Source of the DNA: G963666705 sp963666705
GTDB lineage: Bacteria; Pseudomonadota; Alphaproteobacteria; CADEGL01
Assembly (NCBI GenBank): GCA_963666705.2
Contig: CAXXKO010000022.1
Coordinates: forward strand, 1 to 64,000
Direction of reading: 5' to 3'
DNA: 64,000 nucleotides
Made by a program: the position numbers and the translations under genes
Notes under the pieces: model-generated
Database searches by the model: none
The model's input: the letters and a program-made list of their open reading frames with translations, nothing else
What the model was told of the DNA's origin: nothing
Part shown: positions 52,441-62,107 of the stretch, piece after piece
How positions within the stretch are numbered: the first letter of the stretch is position 1
Layout: each line of letters starts with the position of its first letter

Positions 52441-53763
52441 GTGGCGGGTGAGGTCGAGGTCAAGCTGAGCGCGGCCGGCGGCGAGTACATGGAATCGGCG
52501 ACGGTGGTCGAATGGCTGCGCGCAACCGGCGAGGCGGTCGAGGCCGGGGCGCCGCTCGTGGTCGTCGAGACCTCGAAGGCGGCGGCGGAGATCGAGGCGC
52601 CCGCGAGCGGCACCCTGGCGGAGATCCGCGTGTCCCCGGGCGAGGAAGCGCCGCTCATGGCCGTCCTCGGCATCATCTCGACGACGGACGAGGTGGCCGC
52701 CGCGGCGGCTATGGCGGGAGCGGCCACCGAGGGCGCGCCGTCGCCGCTCGTGGCCGCCGCGCGGCGGGCCGCCGCCGGTCGGCGCCGGCCGGAGCGCGCG
52801 GCGGGCGGCGGCTTCGTGCCCGCGAGCCCCATGGCGCGGCGCCTGGCGCGCGAGCTCGGCCTCGACTTGGCACTGGTCGTGGGCACCGGGCCCGGCGGGC
52901 GCATCGGCGAGAAGGACGTGCGGGCCGCCGCCCGGGCGGCGGGGCCGGCAACGGGCGTCCCCGTCCCGCTCCTCGTTGCGGCCGGCGGCCGGGACATCAG
53001 TGTCCTCACCATGGGCCAGGGCGACGGCGCGCCGATCGTGCTGCTGCACGGCTTCGGCGGCGACCTCGGCGTCTGGCACTTCAACCAGGCCCGCCTCGCG
53101 GCGGATCGCGTCACCCACGCCATCGAGCTGCCGGCCCACGGCCGCTCGGGCCTCGACGTGGGCGACGGCTCGCTCGAGGCGCTTGCGGCCATGGTAAGCA
53201 CCACCCTCGATGCCCTCGGTGCCGTGCCGTGCCATCTCGTGGGCCACTCCCTGGGCGGCGGAATCGCCCTCGAAATCGCCTTGGAACAGCCGGCGCGGGT
53301 GCGCTCGCTGACCCTGATCGCGCCCGTGGGCCTCGGCCCCGGAATCGAGATGGCGTTCATCGACGGCCTTCTCGCCGCCGCAAGCCCGTCGGCGGCGAAG
53401 GCGGCGCTAGGCCTCCTGTTCACCGATGCCTTCACCATCCGCCGCCGCATGGTCGACGACATGCTGAAGCATCTTGGCAAGGCCGGGGTGCGCGAGGAAT
53501 TACGGACCATCGCCGACGCCGCGTTCGCGGGCGGGCGTCAGGCCACCAGCTTCAGGGGACGGCTCGGGGCGCTGCCAATGCCGGTGCAAGCCATCTGGGG
53601 GGCCGGCGACCGGATCCTCCCGCCCATCCAGGCCGAAGGCCTCGGCGCGGGCGTCGCGGTCCACGTCCTCGAGGGTGCGGGACACATGCCGCAGATGGAG
53701 CGGCCCGACGAGGTCAACGATCTGATCCGCTCCTTGGCGCAATCGTCGGAAGACGGCGGCTGA
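52441..53763 (+). CDS. E2-like protein: lipoyl domain, E1/E3-binding domain and alpha/beta hydrolase (AcoC type)
   Basis: 440 residues from GTG 52441, after GGAGGGGC. Residues 1-80 are a lipoyl domain (lipoyl-Lys46 in VETSKAAAEI). About 120-165 is a peripheral subunit-binding domain (ASPMARRLARELGLDLALVV; GPGGRIGEKDVRAA). The rest is an alpha/beta hydrolase: VLLHGFGGDLGVWHF, nucleophile Ser in LVGHSLGGGIALEI, and catalytic His in EGAGHMPQMERPDEV. The usual acyltransferase core with HHxxxDG is absent. AcoC proteins of acetoin dehydrogenase have this lipoyl-hydrolase fusion. No E3 gene lies in the window, so E3 must come from elsewhere. Confidence 0.9.
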   Translation: MAGEVEVKLSAAGGEYMESATVVEWLRATGEAVEAGAPLVVVETSKAAAEIEAPASGTLAEIRVSPGEEAPLMAVLGIISTTDEVAAAAAMAGAATEGAPSPLVAAARRAAAGRRRPERAAGGGFVPASPMARRLARELGLDLALVVGTGPGGRIGEKDVRAAARAAGPATGVPVPLLVAAGGRDISVLTMGQGDGAPIVLLHGFGGDLGVWHFNQARLAADRVTHAIELPAHGRSGLDVGDGSLEALAAMVSTTLDALGAVPCHLVGHSLGGGIALEIALEQPARVRSLTLIAPVGLGPGIEMAFIDGLLAAASPSAAKAALGLLFTDAFTIRRRMVDDMLKHLGKAGVREELRTIADAAFAGGRQATSFRGRLGALPMPVQAIWGAGDRILPPIQAEGLGAGVAVHVLEGAGHMPQMERPDEVNDLIRSLAQSSEDGG

Positions 53764-53911
53764 CACGCGCGCGCCAGCGCGTATTGTCCGGGGAGCGTCG
53801 GTTGATTGGGGTCGAAGCCGGCTCATCTTTGATTGCGATTGGTTGGCCCTATCGCCAAAATCCGGGGAACCCGGCGCGGTATTTTGCCGACCGGGACGAG
53901 GAGGGAGCCAT

Positions 53912-54976
53912 ATGAAGTTCGGCCTCATGTGCCAGATCCAAATGCCGCGTCCATGGGACGAGGACGCCGAGCGCCATGCCTACCGGAACGCGCTCGATCA
54001 GGCCGTCGCGGCCGAGCGGGCCGGGTTCGACTACTTCTGGATCACCGAGCAGCACTTCTGCGCCGAGATCGGCCACTCCGCGTGCCCGGACATGATGCTG
54101 GCCGCCCTCAGCCAGCGCACGACCCGGATCCGCCTGGGCTTCGCCGTGATCCTCCTGCCCTGCCACAACCCGTTCATGGTGGCCGAGCGTGTCGCGACCC
54201 TCGATGTGCTGAGCGACGGACGGGCCGAGTTCGGCTCCGGGCGCGGTGCCTATCCCTACATCGTCGAGGGGCTCGGCTTCGACCCGGCCGAAGGGCGAGA
54301 AGTCGGGCGCGAGACGCTGGAGGCCGTGCTCAGCATGTACGAGCACGAATTCTTCCCCGGCTATAAGGGCAAACACCTCGACCTGCCCGCGCGCTACGTG
54401 TTGCCCCGTCCGATCCAGCGGCCCCATCCGCCGCTCTGGGTCGCCGCCTCCAACCTCGATACCTGGGCTCATGCGGGCCGGCAGGGCGTGGGCGTGCTCG
54501 GCATCACCCACAACACGCCCGAGGAGACCAAGCCCGCGATCGATGCATACCGCGCCGGGATGCGCTCCGCCGACCGCTCCGAGCGGTTGGGCAAGTTCGA
54601 CAACGAGCACGCCGGCGCCTTCGCTGTTGGTGTCTGTCTCGACGATGACCGAACGGCGCGCGAAGTCGGTTGCGCGGCCGCGCGATGGTACTTCGGGCTG
54701 AACGACGCCGAGCTGAACCACGTCCGTATGGTCCCCGGCGGTGCCTTGCACCGGGTCAGCGAGAAGTTCGCGCAGCGCACCGACGAGCAACTCGTGGAGG
54801 ACGGCGTGGCCATCGGCGGCGATCCCGACACCGTCAGCCGCCAGGTCGGGAAGTGGGCCAAGGCCGGCCTCGACCAGTTGGTGTTCATGTTCCAATCGGG
54901 CCGCACGACCCACGAGCAGGTGATGACCTCGATCCAACTGGTCGGCGAGCAGGTGATCCCCCGCTTCGCGGATTGA
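53912..54976 (+). CDS. LLM class flavin-dependent oxidoreductase (luciferase-like)
   Basis: 354 residues from ATG 53912, after GAGGAGGGAG. Bacterial-luciferase fold: MKFGLMCQIQMPRPWDEDAE, AERAGFDYFWITEQHF (typical active-site helix), RIRLGFAVILLPCHNPF, LDVLSDGRAEFGSGRGAYPY. It uses reduced FMN and O2 to oxidise or cleave a small organic substrate. It follows the dehydrogenase operon after 148 bases on the same strand and may belong to the same catabolic unit, but the gap makes this uncertain. Confidence 0.9.
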   Translation: MKFGLMCQIQMPRPWDEDAERHAYRNALDQAVAAERAGFDYFWITEQHFCAEIGHSACPDMMLAALSQRTTRIRLGFAVILLPCHNPFMVAERVATLDVLSDGRAEFGSGRGAYPYIVEGLGFDPAEGREVGRETLEAVLSMYEHEFFPGYKGKHLDLPARYVLPRPIQRPHPPLWVAASNLDTWAHAGRQGVGVLGITHNTPEETKPAIDAYRAGMRSADRSERLGKFDNEHAGAFAVGVCLDDDRTAREVGCAAARWYFGLNDAELNHVRMVPGGALHRVSEKFAQRTDEQLVEDGVAIGGDPDTVSRQVGKWAKAGLDQLVFMFQSGRTTHEQVMTSIQLVGEQVIPRFAD

Positions 54977-55141
54977 GCCAGCCCGGGACGCCATGCGACC
55001 TCGGCCGGCTCGCAAACCACCTGGCTCTCGGTTTCCAACCAAAAACTCGACCGTCGTCTGTCAGTGCTCATCCGAATGCGCGTGTGGTAGTAAGAGCTGG
55101 GCCGGTCTGATCGAGCGCCCCCTCAACCGAAGGATCGACGC

Positions 55142-55924
55142 ATGAGCGAGCAAACGGATATCGATTGGGCCAAGGCGGCGCGCATCGCCCTTGTCGTGCC
55201 CGGCGACGGTCAGGTGGACGATGAGTTCTGGCGCCTCCTCGCACCACACGGCATTCCGCTCGTCAGTCGAACCACTGGCGCGGACCAGCAGCAAATGACC
55301 ACGGTTGGCGCGGCGGCGGCCCATACAAAGGCTCTGGCCGAAAGCTCAGACCTCGAGATGGCCGCCGATCGGCTGCGCGCGGTCAGGGCGGTGGCCGCTG
55401 CTTATGTCGATACCTCCATCTCGTTCATTCGCGGGCCCGGTGGCGACATCGACATATCCGACCGGATCGAGAGCTTCCTCGGTGTTCCCACCGTTTCGAC
55501 CTCGACGGCCGTGGTGCATGCCTGCCGCGCCCTCGGCGTATCCAGCATCGGTGTGCTGACCGTCTATGTGGATGAGGTCAACGACACCATGCCGACCTTT
55601 TTCGAGCCCCAGGGGATCCGCGTCGCGCGGATGCACAAAGCCGATTCCAGCATGGAAGCCGGCAACACCAGTGAAGAGCTGGGCCGGATGAGCGCGGCCG
55701 AGCTCGTGGCGCTTGGCCGCTCGATCGATGGCGATGATGTCGGCGCCATTTTCATCCCTTGCACGGCGGTGCGCACCCTCGATGCGATCGAGCCGCTGGA
55801 AGCGGCCATCGGGAAACCGGTTATCACCGCGATTCAAGCCACCATGTGGCGGGTTGCGCGTCTCGCGGGGCTCGGGCACGACGCGCCGCAAGGGGGGAAG
55901 TTGTTCCAGATTGGCGGCATATGA
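55142..55924 (+). CDS. Asp/Glu racemase superfamily enzyme (maleate isomerase / arylmalonate decarboxylase-like)
   Basis: 260 residues, GAAGGATCG before ATG 55142. Segments RIALVVPGDGQVDDEFWRLL, STSTAVVHACRALGVSSIGV and AIFIPCTAVRTLDAIEPLEA match maleate isomerase/arylmalonate decarboxylase proteins. The C-terminal catalytic Cys is Cys207 (PCTAVRT). At the first catalytic position no Cys is seen (DTSISFIRG), as in arylmalonate decarboxylase, which uses only the second Cys. It therefore may decarboxylate or isomerise a dicarboxylate by a one-Cys mechanism. It is downstream of the LLM oxidoreductase. Confidence 0.85.
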   Translation: MSEQTDIDWAKAARIALVVPGDGQVDDEFWRLLAPHGIPLVSRTTGADQQQMTTVGAAAAHTKALAESSDLEMAADRLRAVRAVAAAYVDTSISFIRGPGGDIDISDRIESFLGVPTVSTSTAVVHACRALGVSSIGVLTVYVDEVNDTMPTFFEPQGIRVARMHKADSSMEAGNTSEELGRMSAAELVALGRSIDGDDVGAIFIPCTAVRTLDAIEPLEAAIGKPVITAIQATMWRVARLAGLGHDAPQGGKLFQIGGI

Positions 55925-56114
55925 AGGGGAAAGCGGAGCGCGGCGCCGCCCGAAAGGCTTGGACAAGCGCCCCAAGGGTCGCCTCTCCGGCTCCCCGGAC
56001 GTCGTCGCGAACGCTTGGAGACGTGCCGCATCGCCTGCGCGCCGGCTCCTAGCCGGAGAGCCGATCCCGATGAGTTCCTATCACCGCGGCTTGGTATAAG
56101 CTCTTGATTTAGAA

Positions 56115-56188
56115 TGGAGGCCGGGGCCGGAATCGAACCGACATAAAAGGATTTGCAGTCCTCCGCATAGCCATTCTGCCACCCGGCC
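56115..56188 (-). tRNA. tRNA-Cys (anticodon GCA)
   Basis: The minus strand reads GGCCGGGTGGCAGAATGGCT, an anticodon arm GGAGGACTGCAAATCCTT-type loop with GCA, T arm CGGTTCGATTCCG, and acceptor CCCGGCC, discriminator T and encoded CCA. Length 74. Confidence 0.95.
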
Positions 56189-56342
56189 GTGGTGCTGCGA
56201 TGCGCCGCGTCATATACGGCTTCGGCGCCGCCACGGTCAAGCATGGCCCCGCCCCATGGAGGCATCGAAATGGCGGCTCGCCTCGGGTTCCGCTTGTCGA
56301 CGCCACCCGTTCCCTGTAAGAGAGAGTGGGGGTCGTGGGTTC

Positions 56343-56371
56343 TTGACACCCGCCGCTACAAGATGTTGTAT
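56343..56371 (+). promoter_or_regulatory. sigma-70-type promoter immediately before pcm
   Basis: TTGACA (56343-56348), exactly 17 bases, TTGTAT (56366-56371). The predicted transcription start lies at about 56377-56379, essentially on the ATG at 56376, so the mRNA could be leaderless. Confidence 0.6.
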
Positions 56372-56375
56372 GCAC

Positions 56376-57029
56376 ATGACGAAATACACCGTAGCCAGAC
56401 ACAACATGGTGGAGGGCCAGATTCGCACGAACAAGGTGACGGACGGCCCCCTCATCGCCGCTCTCTCGGACCTGCCGCGGGAGCGCTTCGTGCCGCCCAC
56501 CTGGCGGGGCACGGCCTATGTGGACGAGGACCTGCCCCTCGGCCAAGGCCGCCACCTGATGGAGCCCATGGTGCTCGCCCGGCTGCTCCAGGCCGCGGCC
56601 GTCGAGTCGGGCGACGTGGCGCTCGTCATCGGTTCGGGCACCGGCTACTCGGCCGCCGTCCTGGCGCGGCTCTGCACCACGGTGGTGGCGATCGAGGAGA
56701 ATGGCGCGCTCGCGGGCGACGCCTCGGCCCTGCTGTCCGAGCTCGGCATCGACAACGCGGTCGTCGTCGAGGGGCCGCTCGCCGCGGGCTATGCCAGGCA
56801 GGCGCCCTACGATGTCATCCTGATCGACGGGGCGGTGGCGGCGATTCCACCCGTCATCCTCGATCAGTTGGCCGAGGGTGGCCGCCTCGTCACCGTCGTG
56901 CGCGAGAGCCGAGTGGGCCGCGCGACGCTGGTGAGCCGGCGCGGCGGCGTCGCCTCGCACCAGGTCATCTTCGATGCCGCGACGCCATTCCTTCCCGGCT
57001 TCGCGGCCGAACGGTCTTTCGCCTTCTAG
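56376..57029 (+). CDS. pcm: protein-L-isoaspartate O-methyltransferase-like protein
   Basis: 217 residues from ATG 56376 (MTKYTVARHNMVEGQIRTNK); ATG 56370 lies inside the -10 hexamer. SAM-binding LVIGSGTGYSAAVLARL; PIMT-like RERFVPPTWRGTAYVDEDLP and RHLMEPMVLARLLQAA. In alphaproteobacteria this homologue sits upstream of the TolC-like gene and is often divergent from canonical PIMT, so its role may be different from isoaspartate repair. It lies 8 bases before the TolC-like gene. No clear Shine-Dalgarno precedes it, consistent with a leaderless start. Confidence 0.85.
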   Translation: MTKYTVARHNMVEGQIRTNKVTDGPLIAALSDLPRERFVPPTWRGTAYVDEDLPLGQGRHLMEPMVLARLLQAAAVESGDVALVIGSGTGYSAAVLARLCTTVVAIEENGALAGDASALLSELGIDNAVVVEGPLAAGYARQAPYDVILIDGAVAAIPPVILDQLAEGGRLVTVVRESRVGRATLVSRRGGVASHQVIFDAATPFLPGFAAERSFAF

Positions 57030-57037
57030 GACAGCTC

Positions 57038-58492
57038 ATGCCTTGCACCCAGCTCCACTCACACGGCATTCTCAGCCTCGGCCGCGCCCCGTCGTCCGGC
57101 CAGGGCCGGCGCTCCGGCATGGCGGGGGCCGCGTGCGGCGCCCTTCTCGCGCTCGCGCTTCTCGGCCCGGCCCATGGCCAGACCCTCGATGACGCCCTCG
57201 TCCAGGCCTACCACAACAACCCGGCGCTCCTGGCACAGCGCGCCCAGGTCCGCGCGATCGACGAGCAGGTGCCGCAGGCCATCTCCAACTGGCGCCCGAC
57301 GGTGACCTTCTCGGCGGAGGCGGGAAAATCGCTGGTGGAGACCGAGGCCAAGTCGAGCGCCGTGGCCACGACCTTGCGCAACACCGAGAACCGGACGCCG
57401 CGCACCTTGGAACTGGCGATCTCCCAGCCGCTGTTCCGCGGCTTCCGCACCGAGGCCGAAACCGAGCGCGCGGAGAGCCGCGTGTTGGCGGAGCGCGCGC
57501 GTCTCGGCGTTATCGAGCAGACCGTGCTCCGCGATGCCGTCACCGCTTATCTCGATGTGGTGCGCGATCAGGCCGTGCTCGAGCTCAACATGAGCAACGA
57601 GCAGGTGCTCGAGCGCCAGCTCGAGGCGGCCCAGGACCGCTTCGAGGTCGGCGAGGTGACCCGCACCGACGTGAGCCAGGCCGAGGCCCGGCTCGCCCGC
57701 GCCACCGCCGAGCGCATCCTGGCCGACGGCAACCTCGAATCCTCGCGCGCGACCTATCAGAGGGTGATCGGCGAATTGCCCGGCAGGCTCCTGGCCCCGC
57801 AGGCGCCCGAGGACGCGCTGCCCCTGTCGCTCGAGGAGGCCATCGATATGGCCGGCGAGAGCAACCCGGCCGTCCTGGCGGCGAGCTACGATGAGAGGGC
57901 CGCGGTCGATAACGTCGACCTGATCGAAGGCGAGCTCCTCCCCACACTCTCCCTGGACGGCGACCTCAGCCGGGCTCAGGACACGTCGAGCCGGGCCAGC
58001 GAGATCGACACGGTCTCCGTCACCGCGACCCTGACCGTCCCGCTCTACCAGTCGGGCTCGGTCTTCTCCCGGGTGCGTGAGGCCAAGCAGACCGCCAGCC
58101 AGCGCCGGGTCGAGATCGAGGAGGCGAGGCGCGATGCCGTCGAGCTCGCCATCCAGGCGTGGGAGGCGCTGACCACGGCCCGCGCCCGCGTCGTCTCCTT
58201 CCAGAAGGAGGCGGACTCGAACGCCATCGCCCTCGAGGGCACCCAGCAGGAGGCGACGGCCGGCCTGCGCACGGTCCTCGATATCCTGGACGCCGAACAG
58301 GAATTGCTGAATTCCCGCGTCGACCTGGTGACCGCGCGGCGCGACATGGTGGTCGGCGCCTACCGCCTGCTCGAGGCCGTGGGCGGGCTCACGGCCCGCC
58401 ATCTCAACCTGCCGGTGACCTATTACGACCCGACCGTCTACTACGACAAGGTCCGCGACAAGTTCTTCGGCCTGGGCGACGATATCGAGTAA
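57038..58492 (+). CDS. TolC family outer-membrane efflux/secretion protein
   Basis: 484 residues from ATG 57038; ATG 57119 (MAGAACGALLALALLGPAHG) would give a more ordinary signal peptide. After the signal, TLDDALVQAYHNNPALLAQR opens the first OEP repeat and PLSLEEAIDMAGESNPAVLA the second. The long helices (QLEAAQDRFEVGEVTRTDVS; AGLRTVLDILDAEQELLNSR) form the periplasmic tunnel. It serves as outer-membrane channel for type I secretion or RND/MFS efflux, possibly for the DHA2 exporter in this window. Probably cotranscribed with pcm. Confidence 0.92.
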   Translation: MPCTQLHSHGILSLGRAPSSGQGRRSGMAGAACGALLALALLGPAHGQTLDDALVQAYHNNPALLAQRAQVRAIDEQVPQAISNWRPTVTFSAEAGKSLVETEAKSSAVATTLRNTENRTPRTLELAISQPLFRGFRTEAETERAESRVLAERARLGVIEQTVLRDAVTAYLDVVRDQAVLELNMSNEQVLERQLEAAQDRFEVGEVTRTDVSQAEARLARATAERILADGNLESSRATYQRVIGELPGRLLAPQAPEDALPLSLEEAIDMAGESNPAVLAASYDERAAVDNVDLIEGELLPTLSLDGDLSRAQDTSSRASEIDTVSVTATLTVPLYQSGSVFSRVREAKQTASQRRVEIEEARRDAVELAIQAWEALTTARARVVSFQKEADSNAIALEGTQQEATAGLRTVLDILDAEQELLNSRVDLVTARRDMVVGAYRLLEAVGGLTARHLNLPVTYYDPTVYYDKVRDKFFGLGDDIE

Positions 58493-58597
58493 CGCTTCCA
58501 AACACGGTTCGGTTTCGGTTAACTTTCTACGATTATAGTTAATAGCCGCGCCAGCTCCGATGCTGGACGCGTGCGCGGTGGTGAAGCGGAGGGTGTT

Positions 58598-59314
<717 letters not shown>

Positions 59315-59317
59315 GCT

Positions 59318-59337
59318 CCCGCCCGCTTCGGGGCGGG
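59318..59337 (+). terminator. weak hairpin between popZ and valS
   Basis: CCCGCCC and GGGCGGG pair around GCTTCG, right after the popZ stop. No T run follows, so it is at most an attenuator or stability hairpin; valS starts 45 bases later after GGGGGAAG. Confidence 0.3.
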
Positions 59338-59382
59338 CCAGACTCAATCCAGATCGAAAAACAACGGGGGAAGCGTTCAGCG

Positions 59383-62031
59383 ATGCTGGACAAGACCTAC
59401 GACGCGGCGGCGGTGGAGCCCAGGCTTTATGCCCGGTGGGAGGAGTCGGGCGCCTTCCGCTGCGACGTGAATTCGCCGGCCGAGCCCTATTGCATCGTCA
59501 TCCCGCCGCCCAACGTGACCGGCAGCCTGCACATGGGTCACGCCCTCAACAACACCATCCAGGACATCCTGGTGCGTTACTGGCGCAAGCGGGGCCGCGA
59601 CGTTTTGTGGCAGCCGGGCAGCGACCATGCCGGCATCGCGACGCAGATGGTGGTCGAGCGCCAGTTGGCGGCGGAGGGGCTCACGCGCCACGATCTCGGG
59701 CGCGAGAAGTTCATCGAGCGCGTCTGGGCCTGGAAGGCGGAGTCGGGCGGCACCATCAACGGCCAGCTCCGCCGCCTCGGCGCCTCCTGCGACTGGTCGC
59801 GCGAGCGCTTCACCATGGACGAGGGCCTCTCCCACGCCGTGCGCAAGGTCTTCGTCGACCTCCACAAGGCGGGCCTCGCCTACCGCGACAAGCGCCTCGT
59901 CAACTGGGACTGCAAGCTGCACACCGCCATCTCCGACCTCGAAGTCGAGCAGCGTGAGGTCGACGGCTCCCTATGGCACTTCAAGTATCCGCTCGAGGGT
60001 GCGGCGGGCGGCCATATAACCGTGGCGACGACGCGGCCCGAGACCATGCTCGGCGACACCGCCGTCGCCGTCCATCCCGAGGATGCGCGTTACGCCCACC
60101 TCGTGGGCCGGCGCGCGATCCTCCCCATCGTCGGCCGGCCGCTCGCGATTCTGGGCGACGCGTACGCCGATCCCGAGCAGGGCAGCGGCGCGGTCAAGAT
60201 CACCCCGGCCCACGACTTCAACGATTTCGAGGTCGGCCGCCGCCACGGGCTCGAGATAATCAACATCCTCGACGGCGACGCGCGGCTCAACGCGTGCGTA
60301 CCCGAAGGCTACCGGGGCCTCGACCGCTTCGAGGCGCGCAAGAAGGTGATCGCCGAGATGGAGTCCTTCGGCCTCATCGAGAAGACCGAGTCCATCCGCC
60401 ATACCGTGCCCTACGGCGACCGCTCGGGCGTGGCGATCGAGCCCTGGCTCACCGACCAGTGGTTCGTCGATGCGAAGACCCTGGCCCAAGCGCCCATCGC
60501 CGCCGTCGAGGAGGGCCGCACCCGCTTCGTGCCCGATCAGTGGGCCAAGGTCTTCTTCGAATGGATGCGCAACATCCAGCCCTGGTGCGTCTCGCGCCAG
60601 CTCTGGTGGGGCCACCAGATCCCCGCCTGGTTCGGCCCCGACGGCAAGATCTTCGTCGAGATGACCGAGGAAGAAGCCCACGCGGCGGCGGCGGCCCATT
60701 ACGGCGAGGCGGTCGCCCTCGAACGCGACCCGGACGTGCTCGACACCTGGTTCTCCTCCGCCCTCTGGCCCTTCTCCACCCTCGGCTGGCCCGAGGATAC
60801 GCCCGAGGTGCGGCGCTACTACCCGACCAGCGTGCTGGTCACCGGCTTCGACATCATCTTCTTCTGGGTCGCGCGCATGATGATGGCGGGTGAGCGCTTC
60901 ATGGGCCGCGAGCCCTTCGACGACGTCTACATCCACGCCCTCGTGCGCGACGAGAAGGGCCAGAAGATGTCGAAGTCCAAGGGCAACGTCATCGATCCCC
61001 TGGCGCTGATCGCGGATTACAGCGCCGACGCGCTCCGCTTCACCCTCGCGGCCCAGGCCGCCCAGGGCCGCGACATCAAGTTGGCGCCCAAGCGGGTCGA
61101 GGGCTACCGCAACTTCGCCACCAAGCTGTGGAACGCCGCGCGCTTCTGCCAGATCAACGGGTGCGCCCCCGACCCTAAGTTCGACCCGGCCCGGTGCCGC
61201 GAGACCGTCAACCGCTGGATCGTGGGCGAGGTCGCGGGCCTCGAGGCACGGGTGCGCGCCGGTATCGAGGAGTACCGCTTCAACGAGGCCGCGAACGCGC
61301 TCTACCAGTTCGTCTGGCATACCTTCTGCGACTGGTACCTCGAATTCACCAAGCCGATCGTGGGAGGCGCCGACGAGCGCGCCGCCGCCGAGGCCCGCGC
61401 CGCCGCCGCCTGGGTGCTCGACCAGGTGCTCCACCTGCTCCACCCCATCATGCCCTTCATCACCGAGGAGCTGTGGGGCCGAATCGGGGCGGCGCGGGAG
61501 GTGGACCTCATCCTCGCACCCTGGCCGGCCTACGACCCCGGCCTGATCGACGAGAAGGCCGCCGAGGAGATGGGCTGGGTCGTCGCCCTCGTCTCCCAGG
61601 TTCGCGCCGTGCGGGCCGAGATGAACGTGCCGCCCGCGGCGCGCATCGCCATGATCCTCAACGGCGCGGGCGCGGTCAGCCTTGCGCGACTCGAGGCCCA
61701 TCGCGGCCCGATCGAGAACCTGGCGCGGCTCGGCTCCATCGCGGTCGAGGGCGGCGTGCCGGCGGGCTCGGCCCAGCTCGTCCTCGGCGAGGCGACGCTT
61801 GTCCTGCCCTTGGGCGAGGTCATCGACATCGCCGCCGAGCAGAAGCGCCTCGCGGGCGAGATCGCCAAGCTCGAGGGCGAGATCGGGCGTTTCGACAAGA
61901 AGCTTTCCGACGAGCGCTTCCTCGCCAAGGCGCCCGAGGAGGTGGTCGAGACCCAGCGCGAGCGCCGCGCCGAAGCCACCGAAGCCCGCGACCACCTCGA
62001 CCAAGCCCTCAAGCGCTTCGCCGCCGTGTGA
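59383..62031 (+). CDS. valS: valyl-tRNA synthetase
   Basis: 882 residues, a normal length for bacterial ValRS. Class I signatures: HMGH at residues 50-53 (PPNVTGSLHMGHALNNT) and KMSKS at 528-532 (EKGQKMSKSKGNVIDPLALI). The editing (CP1) domain includes TTRPETMLGDTAVAVHPED. The anticodon-binding domain (NRWIVGEVAGLEARV; LVSQVRAVRAEMNVPPAAR) and the C-terminal coiled coil (EQKRLAGEIAKLEGEIGRFD; SDERFLAKAPEEVVETQRER) are complete. It charges tRNA-Val in the cytosol and is essential. Confidence 0.98.
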   Translation: MLDKTYDAAAVEPRLYARWEESGAFRCDVNSPAEPYCIVIPPPNVTGSLHMGHALNNTIQDILVRYWRKRGRDVLWQPGSDHAGIATQMVVERQLAAEGLTRHDLGREKFIERVWAWKAESGGTINGQLRRLGASCDWSRERFTMDEGLSHAVRKVFVDLHKAGLAYRDKRLVNWDCKLHTAISDLEVEQREVDGSLWHFKYPLEGAAGGHITVATTRPETMLGDTAVAVHPEDARYAHLVGRRAILPIVGRPLAILGDAYADPEQGSGAVKITPAHDFNDFEVGRRHGLEIINILDGDARLNACVPEGYRGLDRFEARKKVIAEMESFGLIEKTESIRHTVPYGDRSGVAIEPWLTDQWFVDAKTLAQAPIAAVEEGRTRFVPDQWAKVFFEWMRNIQPWCVSRQLWWGHQIPAWFGPDGKIFVEMTEEEAHAAAAAHYGEAVALERDPDVLDTWFSSALWPFSTLGWPEDTPEVRRYYPTSVLVTGFDIIFFWVARMMMAGERFMGREPFDDVYIHALVRDEKGQKMSKSKGNVIDPLALIADYSADALRFTLAAQAAQGRDIKLAPKRVEGYRNFATKLWNAARFCQINGCAPDPKFDPARCRETVNRWIVGEVAGLEARVRAGIEEYRFNEAANALYQFVWHTFCDWYLEFTKPIVGGADERAAAEARAAAAWVLDQVLHLLHPIMPFITEELWGRIGAAREVDLILAPWPAYDPGLIDEKAAEEMGWVVALVSQVRAVRAEMNVPPAARIAMILNGAGAVSLARLEAHRGPIENLARLGSIAVEGGVPAGSAQLVLGEATLVLPLGEVIDIAAEQKRLAGEIAKLEGEIGRFDKKLSDERFLAKAPEEVVETQRERRAEATEARDHLDQALKRFAAV

Positions 62032-62060
62032 GGCGACTCCTCATTCCTTCTGGATTTGTT

Positions 62061-62083
62061 CCTTACTTTTAAGTAAAGTAAGG
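62061..62083. promoter_or_regulatory. inverted-repeat operator upstream of vapBC
   Basis: CCTTACTTT and AAAGTAAGG are perfect 9-base inverted repeats around TAAGT, in an AT-rich patch between valS and vapB; TATAAA follows at 62089-62094 and the VapB start is 25 bases beyond the repeat. It is a likely autoregulatory site for the VapBC complex. Confidence 0.6.
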
Positions 62084-62107
62084 AGACTATAAATTGGAAG
62101 GATGGTC

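Noticed and set aside
59971..62004. A 677-residue minus-strand open frame opposite valS
   Set aside because: It is the complement of a complete valyl-tRNA synthetase, without start signals or motifs.
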